The position numbers and the translations under genes are program-made. 30,286 nt of DNA from a virus. The stretch spans positions 1 to 30,286 of the IMG/VR virus record IMGVR_UViG_3300034104_001013; one strand, written 5' to 3'. Shown piece by piece: positions 14,120 through 20,557 of this stretch (positions are counted from its first letter, which is position 1; each line of letters begins with the position of its first letter). The notes under the pieces are model-generated. The model ran no database searches. It had not been told where the DNA came from and saw only the letters and a program-made list of their open reading frames with translations.

Positions 14120-14448
14120 TGAGTTAAGTCTTGGATTACCCAAGCCTTTTCAATCCCAGCGTTTCGGCGCTTGAGAATGATGTAATGCAATGGCACCTCG
14201 GTTAACCCGCGAGCCTTTGCATAGTTTTCTGCCTCAACTTCGGCTTCACGCCAAAATTCAGGCAAACTTATTGTTTTACGATTCTTGAGTTCAAGAATGT
14301 ATTGCTTGCCACCGACAATTGCGACCAAATCGCCTTCATCGTTTTTGCCAGCCTTCACCAATCGTTCGCACATCGCACCAGCGTTACGCAACCAACGCAT
14401 AACATCGGTTTCAAATTGTGCGCCTTTGCGCCCGTTTGGATTTGCCAT
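14098..14448 (-). CDS. Holliday-junction-resolvase-like PD-(D/E)XK nuclease
   Basis: 116 residues starting MANPNGRKGAQFETDVMRWL. The motifs of Hjc/VRR-type resolvases are in order: E13, R29 in CERLVKAG, EGDLVAI (D40), and YILELKNRK with E53-x-K55. A C-terminal helix ends DLTQWLAEKH. It would cleave branched DNA during phage recombination and replication. It overlaps the WhiB gene and sits eight bases or less from its upstream neighbour. Confidence 0.85.
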   Translation of the reverse strand: MANPNGRKGAQFETDVMRWLRNAGAMCERLVKAGKNDEGDLVAIVGGKQYILELKNRKTISLPEFWREAEVEAENYAKARGLTEVPLHYIILKRRNAGIEKAWVIQDLTQWLAEKH

Positions 14449-14453
14449 TGAGG

Positions 14454-14825
14454 TTATTCAACCGCCTTTAGTGCTGGGTAATTGCCTTGAGCCTCGCGCC
14501 CAATGCGTGCAAACTTAACTGCTCGAATCAAATCTTCAGCCAAAATCAACGCTTCTTGCTCGCTCATATTGCAAAGCAATGGCGCGTTTTCGCCTAGATT
14601 GTCGCGGGCATTATCAAGGTGTTCAAAGTAGTTTTCAGATTTAACTGAACGATCTGCCGAATGGCGCAGTAAATCCAAATCGTCTAATTCATAAGCACCA
14701 ACAACATCTTGCACTAAATCTTTTACTGCATCTTGTTCTTCAAGGTACAGGGCAATGTGTCCGTCTGAATGATTATGAATTGAAAATAGTGGGTCGCGTG
14801 GTTGCTTAAATTGATCTAAATTCAT
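14454..14825 (-). CDS. hypothetical protein (123 aa)
   Basis: A soluble, acidic, mostly helical protein starting MNLDQFKQPRDPLFSIHNHS. A histidine-rich N-terminal patch (HNHSDGH, 17-23) is the only notable motif. Its ATG overlaps the stop of the preceding 30-residue membrane peptide gene by four bases. No family recognised. Confidence 0.7.
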   Translation of the reverse strand: MNLDQFKQPRDPLFSIHNHSDGHIALYLEEQDAVKDLVQDVVGAYELDDLDLLRHSADRSVKSENYFEHLDNARDNLGENAPLLCNMSEQEALILAEDLIRAVKFARIGREAQGNYPALKAVE

Positions 14826-14914
14826 CGGCCTTCACCGATTTCAAAAGCTGCAATGATGATGAGATAAAGGCAAATGATGCCGATAAATCCACACGCTAAG
14901 CCTAACCAAAACAT
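14822..14914 (-). CDS. tiny membrane peptide (30 aa)
   Basis: Begins MFWLGLACGFIGIICLYLII and ends FEIGEGR: one transmembrane helix with a short charged end. AAGGAAA lies 4-6 bases before the ATG, and the stop overlaps the next gene (ATGA), which supports translation. It could disturb the host membrane or exclude other phages, but no evidence beyond size and hydrophobicity exists. Confidence 0.6.
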   Translation of the reverse strand: MFWLGLACGFIGIICLYLIIIAAFEIGEGR

Positions 14915-14976
14915 AGTTTTCCTTTCCGTTCAAAGTAGGTACGCACATACTACACACACTTGAACAGGGCAACCCG

Positions 14977-15510
14977 CTAGACTCGCTGAACTTCAATCTG
15001 AAAAGGTTTGGCGGTGTTGATGTCATATTTAGCGGCAATGGCAAGTGCCTTGAGGATTTCAGCCTTGCCGACATTCGGCACCGCCCCCGCCAATGCGCCA
15101 AGCGCGTAGGCACTGCCTGAGCCGACCCCATACAGGCCATCTTCAGATTGGGTAACGCTCAAGTCATCGCCAATTTCAAAGACATTACCAGCAAAGGCCA
15201 ACAGGTATGAGTAACTGATTCCTTCTTTGGTGTAATCAAATCCCTGCAACTTAAATGCTGCAATGATGCTTGGAATAATCTTTCGACCCATAAAGGTAAC
15301 TGGGTTAGTGCCATCGTAGGCGGGCGGTGTCCAGTTATAGGTGAGAATGTCACCTGGTCTGCAATCACCGCTAACTGCCAAAAGGTACTTCTTCAGCTTT
15401 ACGATCTTGGGCGTGCTGGGTGAGATGATGCGTTTATCCCCATCTGTCACCTGAGAGTCTGCCCCTAGAATGGCAAAATCAGGCCCCTGGAAGGCGATTA
15501 GCGTGGTCAT
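14977..15510 (-). CDS. proteasome/HslV-like Ntn-hydrolase peptidase
   Basis: 177 residues, the size of HslV or a proteasome beta core without a propeptide. MTTLIAFQGPDFAILGADSQ fits the fold: removing Met (or Met-Thr) exposes a Thr nucleophile, D18 lies in ADSQ, a Lys is near 35-39 (PKIVKLKKYLL), GVGSGSAYALGAL (128-140) is the proteasome GSGS-type loop, and YDINT (162-166) is the late Asp region. These are ATP-dependent or self-compartmentalised peptidases. No ATPase partner is encoded nearby, so it may use a host partner or act alone. It is the first gene of the leftward early operon and may be translated from a leaderless mRNA. Confidence 0.85.
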   Translation of the reverse strand: MTTLIAFQGPDFAILGADSQVTDGDKRIISPSTPKIVKLKKYLLAVSGDCRPGDILTYNWTPPAYDGTNPVTFMGRKIIPSIIAAFKLQGFDYTKEGISYSYLLAFAGNVFEIGDDLSVTQSEDGLYGVGSGSAYALGALAGAVPNVGKAEILKALAIAAKYDINTAKPFQIEVQRV

Positions 15511-15587
15511 TGGTCAAGTGTAGGGCAAGGCGTGAAAAGGCGTGGAAACCCTAGCAATTCCCCAATTTCTTCGAGTTCCCACGCCTT
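15511..15587 (-). promoter_or_regulatory. leftward early promoter with three AAGGCGTG sites
   Basis: Reading leftward, TACACT (15522-15517) lies six bases before the ATG at 15510. Transcription would then start at or next to the start codon, giving a leaderless mRNA; no Shine-Dalgarno is present. Upstream are AAGGCGTG (15527-15534), AAGGCGTGGAAAC (15537-15549) and an inverted copy GTTCCCACGCCTT (15575-15587; 12 of 13 bases match). These look like operator half-sites. No clear -35 hexamer is visible. Confidence 0.5.
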
Positions 15588-15648
15588 GATTTGAGCCTAA
15601 CACGCTCAAAAGCCGTTATCAAATTGTGACCAAATTAGGGGTTAAATG

Positions 15649-15678
15649 TTGCCTGTCTGTATATACAGGTGCTACCTT
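15649..15678 (+). promoter_or_regulatory. candidate rightward promoter with palindromic operator
   Basis: TTGCCT (15649-15654) and TACCTT (15673-15678) are 18 bases apart. The perfect 12-base palindrome CTGTATATACAG (15657-15668) lies in the spacer, where a repressor would block polymerase. A short GGGG-AACGG-CCCC hairpin (15688-15700) follows in the leader. The last gene of this operon encodes a ribbon-helix-helix-like protein that could bind here. Confidence 0.45.
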
Positions 15679-15717
15679 TATCTCATTGGGGAACGGCCCC
15701 TACAGAACGGATACAAA

Positions 15718-15954
15718 ATGAAGATATACCCAACAACTGAAAAAGTAACAATCAAGTGGTTTGTTTATGCAGGTGAAGAAAAGATTGCTCACAACGCAAC
15801 AATGCGTGGCACTTGGGGTTACGATGCAGAATGTTCTTGCGGATGGAAAACAACAACAGGTGGAGCAATTAAGTCATGTGTAATTGAAGAAGTTCAATCT
15901 CACAAATTTTCTGAACACAACTACACATACATTTCAGCAAAGGCAGGTGCGTAA
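15718..15954 (+). CDS. small protein with CxC motif, first of the rightward cassette (78 aa)
   Basis: The start is at ATG 15718 (MKIYPTTEKVTIKWFV); upstream in-frame ATG 15646 lies within the promoter region and is rejected. It contains AECSCGWKTTT (a CxC with Trp, like nucleic-acid or zinc-binding ribbons) followed by a Cys and two His (KSCVIEEVQSHKFSEHNY), so a single zinc site is possible. Only a weak ribosome site (CGGA). It ends in a TAATG overlap with the next gene. Confidence 0.7.
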   Translation: MKIYPTTEKVTIKWFVYAGEEKIAHNATMRGTWGYDAECSCGWKTTTGGAIKSCVIEEVQSHKFSEHNYTYISAKAGA

Positions 15955-16190
15955 TGAGCAATCGTTTATGGGTTGATGACAATGGATCGGTGCTATGCGA
16001 TGCACATTCAGGTACATATTTGCGAGCAGGATTTGAAGCAAACAATCAAGCAATTCAACACAAAACTCCACTTGGAACTTGGTGCGCGTATTACACAAAC
16101 CTTCTTGGTGGAAAAGATTTAGTGTGTGAAGTTTGTGTTCCGTGGAACTCACCCAATCATCCTTACAATCAAATGAATGCAGGTGCATAA
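15954..16190 (+). CDS. small putative zinc protein (78 aa)
   Basis: Begins MSNRLWVDDNGSVLCDAHSG. It has C15 and H18 near the N-terminus and VCEVC (58-62) further on, spaced as two halves of a zinc ribbon. Linked by one-base overlaps to both neighbours. Unknown function. Confidence 0.65.
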   Translation: MSNRLWVDDNGSVLCDAHSGTYLRAGFEANNQAIQHKTPLGTWCAYYTNLLGGKDLVCEVCVPWNSPNHPYNQMNAGA

Positions 16191-16318
16191 TGAAAATTAA
16201 AGATGTTGCTGATTACCATTTAGAGCAAGCAAAAGAAGCAAACTCTTGCAATGAACGCCAGCAAGAGGAATATCACCTTGAGATGCTTTCAGCATTACTT
16301 GAAGAAATGGGTGAATAA
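16190..16318 (+). CDS. small acidic helical protein (42 aa)
   Basis: Begins MKIKDVADYHLEQAKEANSC and ends LEMLSALLEEMGE. It is predicted to be all helix, with many Glu and Gln residues. TAATG overlaps at both ends. Small acidic proteins of this kind can be DNA mimics or inhibitors, but nothing specific is recognisable. Confidence 0.6.
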   Translation: MKIKDVADYHLEQAKEANSCNERQQEEYHLEMLSALLEEMGE

Positions 16319-16440
16319 TGTTTTCAACCAACTACACCTGCAAGTGCAATGCCTGCAAAGAAACATTTGAATCAGTTATGAAAGTCAACCTATGCCTGCC
16401 TTGCTTTGAGGCATACCTAGCGAATTTGGAGAATAACTAA
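16318..16440 (+). CDS. zinc-ribbon mini-protein (40 aa)
   Basis: MFSTNYTCKCNACKETFESV carries CxCxxC and a later CLPC, a four-cysteine zinc ribbon like the rubredoxin-type knuckle of small transcription factors. The start overlaps the previous stop by one base, and the next ATG follows the stop directly. Confidence 0.6.
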   Translation: MFSTNYTCKCNACKETFESVMKVNLCLPCFEAYLANLENN

Positions 16441-16614
16441 ATGGGTGCTATGAAATCTTTGGTAATTGATATTGCTGACACTATGTATCAAATTAGCCGT
16501 GATCTGAACGAAGCAAGTGAATCAGGCGATTTTGATGAGATGAAGCAATCACTTCGCAGGGCAATTGTGAATTCTGCCCTGACCATTGCCCACATTGAAG
16601 AATTGGAGCGTTAA
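16441..16614 (+). CDS. small helical protein (57 aa)
   Basis: Begins MGAMKSLVIDIADTMYQISR and ends TIAHIEELER. Amphipathic helices without cysteines or membrane segments. It follows the previous stop with no gap; GGAG within the preceding codons (TTTGGAGAATAACTAA) is a ribosome site. Unknown function. Confidence 0.6.
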   Translation: MGAMKSLVIDIADTMYQISRDLNEASESGDFDEMKQSLRRAIVNSALTIAHIEELER

Positions 16615-16615
16615 G

Positions 16616-16780
16616 ATGATTACAAAGCGTGGCAAGCGTGTACGAGCAGTTGCAATTGCAGTTGGCCTAATCGTCATTTGGCAGGTTGCCAGCAATCTTT
16701 GGTGGGTTGGCATTGATGCACCTAGCGCTGAGTTTCTTGGCTGGTGTTGGGGTTCAATGAATGAGTGCGTGGTTCTATGA
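16616..16780 (+). CDS. small single-pass membrane protein (54 aa)
   Basis: MITKRGKRVRAVAIAVGLIV continues into IWQVASNLWWVGI. The basic N-terminus followed by one hydrophobic helix predicts an inner-membrane protein with the N-terminus inside, or an uncleaved signal. GGAG lies about 8 bases upstream. The stop overlaps the last gene of the cassette by four bases. Confidence 0.6.
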   Translation: MITKRGKRVRAVAIAVGLIVIWQVASNLWWVGIDAPSAEFLGWCWGSMNECVVL

Positions 16781-16902
16781 CCCCAGTTAGATCAATTCGA
16801 GTTGATGCCGATTTGTGGCATTTGGCATTAGAAAAAGCGCGAAATGAAGGCACCACCGCCACCGCAATCATCATTCAAGCATTGCGTGAATACATCAAGT
16901 AA
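16777..16902 (+). CDS. ribbon-helix-helix-like DNA-binding protein (41 aa)
   Basis: MTPVRSIRVDADLWHLALEK, then ARNEGTTATAIIIQALREYI. A short strand (RSIRVD) followed by two helices with a turn at NEGTTAT is the Arc/CopG/MetJ layout, at minimal length. Such proteins are usually autoregulators. The best candidate site is the palindrome at 15657-15668 in the promoter of its own operon. It ends 12 bases before the shared terminator. Confidence 0.7.
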   Translation: MTPVRSIRVDADLWHLALEKARNEGTTATAIIIQALREYIK

Positions 16903-16913
16903 TTAAAGAAACG

Positions 16914-16949
16914 AAAAACCCCCCGCAGGAACGGCTGCAGGGGGTTTTT
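16914..16949. terminator. bidirectional intrinsic terminator
   Basis: AAAAACCCCC (16914-16923) pairs with GGGGGTTTTT (16940-16949). After one C/A mismatch, GCAG/CTGC extends the stem, with a six-base loop. U-runs follow in both directions, so it ends the rightward cassette (16902) and the leftward transcript (16978), which converge here. Confidence 0.93.
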
Positions 16950-16977
16950 CTATGGGGGCGTTTTAGCGCCTGAAGTC

Positions 16978-17274
16978 TTAATCTATATGTGTTGCAAGTT
17001 CAGCACAAATTGCAGCATAAGCCGCCAAATCAATCGCTGAATCTAAGTGCGTTGGCATTGCAGATAGTCGTGCAAGTTTCATTGCTGCCATACATAAAGC
17101 TGCAACTTCGGGTGGCACTGCATCCCCTGGTTGCGCCGTTTCAACATATCTTTCTAAAACAATTCCTAATAAAACGCCAATGCGCTTATGGTTAATGCGT
17201 GGTTCATCGTAGGAAACATTGCGATCACCGTAAGTAAGGCGTTTGGCCTCATCTAATACTTCGCCTCTATCCAT
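16978..17274 (-). CDS. DUF6378-like phage protein
   Basis: 98 residues from ATG 17274 (MDRGEVLDEAKRL), which has GGGGGATGCAA upstream. ATG 17280 or a longer frame to 17301 would sit deeper in the glycosyltransferase gene. The pattern RLTYGDRNVSYDEPRINHKR, then VAALCMAAMKLARL and HLDSAIDLAAYAAI matches the phage DUF6378 family (GDRxxxYG, KLARL, DxxxDxAxYA), which resembles MazG/dUTPase-type all-helical NTP enzymes. Function unproven. The start overlaps the glycosyltransferase stop by 8 bases. Confidence 0.7.
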   Translation of the reverse strand: MDRGEVLDEAKRLTYGDRNVSYDEPRINHKRIGVLLGIVLERYVETAQPGDAVPPEVAALCMAAMKLARLSAMPTHLDSAIDLAAYAAICAELATHID

Positions 17275-18331
17275 TTGCATCCCCCATTTCATACCAGCCA
17301 TCGCCCCAAAGGGTCAACAGGCGCTTAAAGTAAGCCTCGTATTGAAGGCCGATAGTATCAAGGTTATAGAGCGATACGGCACGATTGCGGATTTTGGCGC
17401 GATCTAGGTATTTGACCCCTTCGGCTGCCTGCATAAATTCAGCCAAAGTACGGCATCTAAACCCTGAAATCCCATCAGGATTGTTCTCTGTAAATGCGCC
17501 CCAATCAGTTGTGATTGTTGGCGTGCCACAAGCCTGCGATTCGATTACTACATTGCCAAAAGGTTCTACATAAAGGGTTGGTGCAAAGGTTGCTATTGCG
17601 CCGCCCATCAATTCAGCTCGTTGTTCAGGTCCAACTGAACCAACAAACTCGCCATACCCGCTTTGCTCACCAGGCCCTGCCAAAATAAGCCGTTTGCCTA
17701 ATCTTTCACACACTTCTTGGGCGATTCTGTAACCCTTGCGGTCAATCAAGCGACCAATGAACAGGTAATAGTCACCTTGCCCATCGCCTAATGGAAACAT
17801 TTCAGGTTCTAAATACCCTGGAATGACCGCATCGTAGAACTGGCCATCTGCCGTTGTTGGGTTTTTCCACCCTGCATAGATTGAGTGCATCCAGGCATAA
17901 GACTCAAACACGCGATACTTGGCAAACACGCCGCCGTAGCCAACGCCAAATTCAACCGACATATGGGCTGGAAAGGCATCGGCGATTGGCTTTTGTGCGC
18001 TGCCGCCGATTAAGCAAATGAAATCTTCTTTTTCAATGCGATCTGCAATTTCAGCAATCGCCTTTGCATTGAATTTATCCCAAAGCCACCCGTTAAACGG
18101 GAACTGGGTGTAATGAGCTACACCTGCAAGTGCTGCCTCTTGTTGCTTCTTTGACACGCAAGTAATGAGTTCAGTAACAGGTGCCTCGACCTCATCGCCT
18201 GCATACAAGAATACTTCGTGGCCTAAATTGTGCATCATCATACAAAAACGGCGCACCTTTTCAGTAAAAGCGCACCCTGCAAACTCTTTTGTTACCTGTG
18301 TGTGTGGCAGTGCCACAATGTGAAAACGCAT
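17267..18331 (-). CDS. GT4-type glycosyltransferase
   Basis: 354 residues, GT-B fold family 4. The N-terminal domain begins RFHIVALPHTQVTKEFAGCA. The C-terminal domain has YYLFIGRLIDRKG (188-200), LILAGPG (215-221) and EPFGNVVIESQACGTPTI (256-273), the EX7E motif with E256 and E264. It transfers a sugar from an activated donor. GGGGGAATCA precedes the ATG. It follows the fibre genes on the same transcript. Plausible targets are virion or fibre proteins (glycosylated virions are known in mycobacteriophages), the host surface, or modified DNA; the position favours virion decoration, by inference. Confidence 0.9.
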   Translation of the reverse strand: MRFHIVALPHTQVTKEFAGCAFTEKVRRFCMMMHNLGHEVFLYAGDEVEAPVTELITCVSKKQQEAALAGVAHYTQFPFNGWLWDKFNAKAIAEIADRIEKEDFICLIGGSAQKPIADAFPAHMSVEFGVGYGGVFAKYRVFESYAWMHSIYAGWKNPTTADGQFYDAVIPGYLEPEMFPLGDGQGDYYLFIGRLIDRKGYRIAQEVCERLGKRLILAGPGEQSGYGEFVGSVGPEQRAELMGGAIATFAPTLYVEPFGNVVIESQACGTPTITTDWGAFTENNPDGISGFRCRTLAEFMQAAEGVKYLDRAKIRNRAVSLYNLDTIGLQYEAYFKRLLTLWGDGWYEMGDANG

Positions 18332-18352
18332 TGATTCCCCCGAATCTGTTGC

Positions 18353-18580
18353 TTAAAGAACGAGTGTGTCAGCTTCATCGGCAGTTAGCGGTTGACCTGC
18401 AACCAACTTTGCCTTTGCGCTGGCCTTGAGTACTGCCTTTGCATCGGCAGCGGCTTGTTCTGCTGCGCGATCTGCCTCAAATTGTGTTGCTAGTGCCTCA
18501 CGCTGGTCTAGTTCTTCAGCCGTAAGTGGGCGCTCTGTTACCTCGCCTGTTTCGCAGTTCACTTCAATTGCGTTTGTCAT
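18353..18580 (-). CDS. small tail-fibre-associated coiled protein (75 aa)
   Basis: Begins MTNAIEVNCETGEVTERPLT and continues as one Ala/Glu-rich helix (AEELDQREALATQFEADRAA onwards). The 'NCETGEVTERPLTAEE' opening is common in short proteins near phage fibre genes. It might be a fibre connector or assembly factor. No enzymatic motif. Confidence 0.6.
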   Translation of the reverse strand: MTNAIEVNCETGEVTERPLTAEELDQREALATQFEADRAAEQAAADAKAVLKASAKAKLVAGQPLTADEADTLVL

Positions 18581-18588
18581 TTTTCTCC

Positions 18589-19104
18589 CTAGTCTTTCTT
18601 GATGCCGTAAAGCGTTGCGGTTGAGTATTGAACAAAGTTAGATCCTGTTGAAATGCCAAAAGAGGTAATAGCAGCGGTCGAAGCGAACAAAGCAGCGGTC
18701 AATCCGCTAAATGCGCTTGTTGCATTGTTTTCTGTAACGCTATCAATAGACACACTTTTATTAGTAGAACCAGCATAATTTGGTACATAAATCATAATGT
18801 TAGCAAAAGTGTTGCTAGTGCTAGTTGCTGAGTTAATCCAAATTCCAGGCATTGAGCCTAATCCTGAAAATGAATCGGATGCTACCCCTGATCCTGTTCC
18901 ATAAAGTCTGCGAGATGAATAAATAGATGAAGAATTAGAATTAAAAACGATGTTTCCGTTGACGCTTTGTGCAGATGTGCCATCGCGTAGGCTTAACTGA
19001 ACGCACAAATCTGTATAAGTTTGCGGAATAGAGGTAAAATCTATGCTTGCAGCTCCACCTGCACCGACTGTGACAGATGCAATCTTGATAAATGTGGTTG
19101 CCAT
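18589..19104 (-). CDS. fibre satellite protein, paralogue 1 (171 aa)
   Basis: A Ser/Thr-rich beta protein sharing a pattern with the next two upstream genes: DFTSIPQTYTDLCVQL near the start, an INGxIxFN-type strand, AAITSFGISTGSNF near the end and the terminal LYGIK. This is the type of repeated beta-sandwich seen as receptor-binding or fibre-decoration modules. It overlaps the next upstream stop by one base. Confidence 0.7.
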   Translation of the reverse strand: MATTFIKIASVTVGAGGAASIDFTSIPQTYTDLCVQLSLRDGTSAQSVNGNIVFNSNSSSIYSSRRLYGTGSGVASDSFSGLGSMPGIWINSATSTSNTFANIMIYVPNYAGSTNKSVSIDSVTENNATSAFSGLTAALFASTAAITSFGISTGSNFVQYSTATLYGIKKD

Positions 19105-19616
19105 TATGCCGCCTTAATTCCATAAAGCGTAAAGATTGACCCAACTGTAAAATTCACATAAGACGAATTTGTTACTGTCACGGATGTAATAGCAGATGTA
19201 TTTCTCCACAATCCCACACCTGTAATTGGTCCACTGTAAGTATTGTTAACTCTTGCTATTGCAGTTTTATTAGTTGTTGTATTGCTATAATTCATAATTT
19301 GAATTATTGCACTATTTGGAGCAGTTGAAGTTGATGTTGGATATATATAATTGTAATACCCATAATCAATTCCAGTAATTGAAGATTGCCGTCTTGAATA
19401 AACAGTATTTTGAAAATCTTCAAGAACCGTTACTGAATAATTAGCTCCAGTATCAGAATTAAATTGAACTCTTAAATTAGGTGTTCCACTTGCAACAAAT
19501 AAATTATTACAAACAACAATTAAATCTGTATAAGTAGATGCGATTGCAGAAAAAGTTACAGAACTTGTGGCGCTACTAAGGGTTTGTGTAGCAATCGGTT
19601 CATAAGTTGTTGGCAT
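19104..19616 (-). CDS. fibre satellite protein, paralogue 2 (170 aa)
   Basis: Shares with its neighbours STYTDLIVV, VQFNSDTGANYS, SAITSVTVTNSSYVNFTVGS and the C-terminal LYGIKAA. It is rich in Asn, Thr, Ser and Tyr, typical of extracellular beta structures. Probably a structural part of the adhesion apparatus together with the collagen-like fibre. Confidence 0.7.
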   Translation of the reverse strand: MPTTYEPIATQTLSSATSSVTFSAIASTYTDLIVVCNNLFVASGTPNLRVQFNSDTGANYSVTVLEDFQNTVYSRRQSSITGIDYGYYNYIYPTSTSTAPNSAIIQIMNYSNTTTNKTAIARVNNTYSGPITGVGLWRNTSAITSVTVTNSSYVNFTVGSIFTLYGIKAA

Positions 19617-19619
19617 CTG

Positions 19620-20225
19620 TTACCCCTTAATTCCGTATAAAGCAAGTGTAGTACCTGTAGCAAAGTTGGACCCAGTGCTAAAATCTATTCGGTTAATTGC
19701 CGAAGTAGATTGCCATAAACCTGAACCTAAAAATATTTCACCACTTCCATTGAGATCGTAGCCATCTAAAGCTCTTAGTGTTTTATATTTATTAGTGTTT
19801 GCATAATCCAAAAAGTCATAAATTGCTACCGCATAGGTATTGCTTAGTGCCGATGCACCTGGCATATTGACACCAAATGTATCTGTTGCTGAGGCATTTG
19901 CACCATAACCAGCAGAACTGCCGTTTCCTGTTAAATAATGAAAAGCATAATTAGATCCAGTATCACCATTAAACCTTATATTGGAATAACTGATAGTAGA
20001 AGCCTCTGCACTTCGAGTAATTAGCCTTAATTGTAAATGCTGATAAGTGCTAGGGATACTAGTAAATTGCAGGCTCGAGGTTGAACCCGATGCAGTTACA
20101 GTTGCGATTGACTGATAAGAAGTATCAACAAACGCCGCATTGCCAGCCAACATATCTGTATAACGCGTGACAGTTGACATACCGCCCGCGTTACTCATCT
20201 TGTAGATGTAGTTATTTGATGGCAT
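19620..20225 (-). CDS. fibre satellite protein, paralogue 3 (201 aa)
   Basis: The longest of the three paralogues: an extra N-terminal piece (MPSNNYIYKMSNAGGMSTVT), then TSIPSTYQHLQLRLI, RFNGDTGSNYAFHYL, INRIDFSTGSNF and LYGIKG. Its ATG overlaps the stop of the 101-residue gene by one base. A role in host binding is inferred from composition and location. Confidence 0.7.
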   Translation of the reverse strand: MPSNNYIYKMSNAGGMSTVTRYTDMLAGNAAFVDTSYQSIATVTASGSTSSLQFTSIPSTYQHLQLRLITRSAEASTISYSNIRFNGDTGSNYAFHYLTGNGSSAGYGANASATDTFGVNMPGASALSNTYAVAIYDFLDYANTNKYKTLRALDGYDLNGSGEIFLGSGLWQSTSAINRIDFSTGSNFATGTTLALYGIKG

Positions 20226-20530
20226 TAGGAAATCTCAACACCTGAAATGTGAAAGTTGATCGTGGTAGCAGATGCACCACCCTTGATGGTGTTAGTTGTA
20301 GCCAATACTTGCTTAAGTGGAATCACGGTTGAATCATAGGCCCCAACTGAAACTGTTGTAGCAATGCTTACATCGTTCAAAGACATTGTAAATGTGCCAG
20401 CCGCACCTGCAGTGTTAGTAACAACTATGTCAGTTACAACAGTTGTTGTTGATGCTGGCACCGTATAAAGGGTTGTTGTGGTCGTTGTTGTTGCAGCGCC
20501 TCGAAAGAGTGCCTTTGATGTTTGTGGCAT
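20225..20530 (-). CDS. Thr-rich fibre-associated protein (101 aa)
   Basis: Opens MPQTSKALFRGAATTTTTTT, followed by YTVPASTTTVVTDIVVTNTA, an all-beta jelly-roll-like sequence ending INFHISGVEIS. Such short proteins with LYTVP...VTDIVVTN occur next to phage collagen-like fibres and may trimerise or cap the tip. Function inferred. Confidence 0.65.
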   Translation of the reverse strand: MPQTSKALFRGAATTTTTTTLYTVPASTTTVVTDIVVTNTAGAAGTFTMSLNDVSIATTVSVGAYDSTVIPLKQVLATTNTIKGGASATTINFHISGVEIS

Positions 20531-20557
20531 TAGTTGTAGCTCCAGTTTCTTGTCATT

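Noticed and set aside
15688-15700. Riboswitch in the leader of the rightward operon
   Set aside because: Only a four-base stem is present; too small for any known riboswitch.
15646-15717. Longer start (15646) for the first rightward gene
   Set aside because: It would place coding sequence over the promoter and palindrome; MLPVCIYRCYLYLIGERPLQ looks unlike the rest and has no ribosome site.
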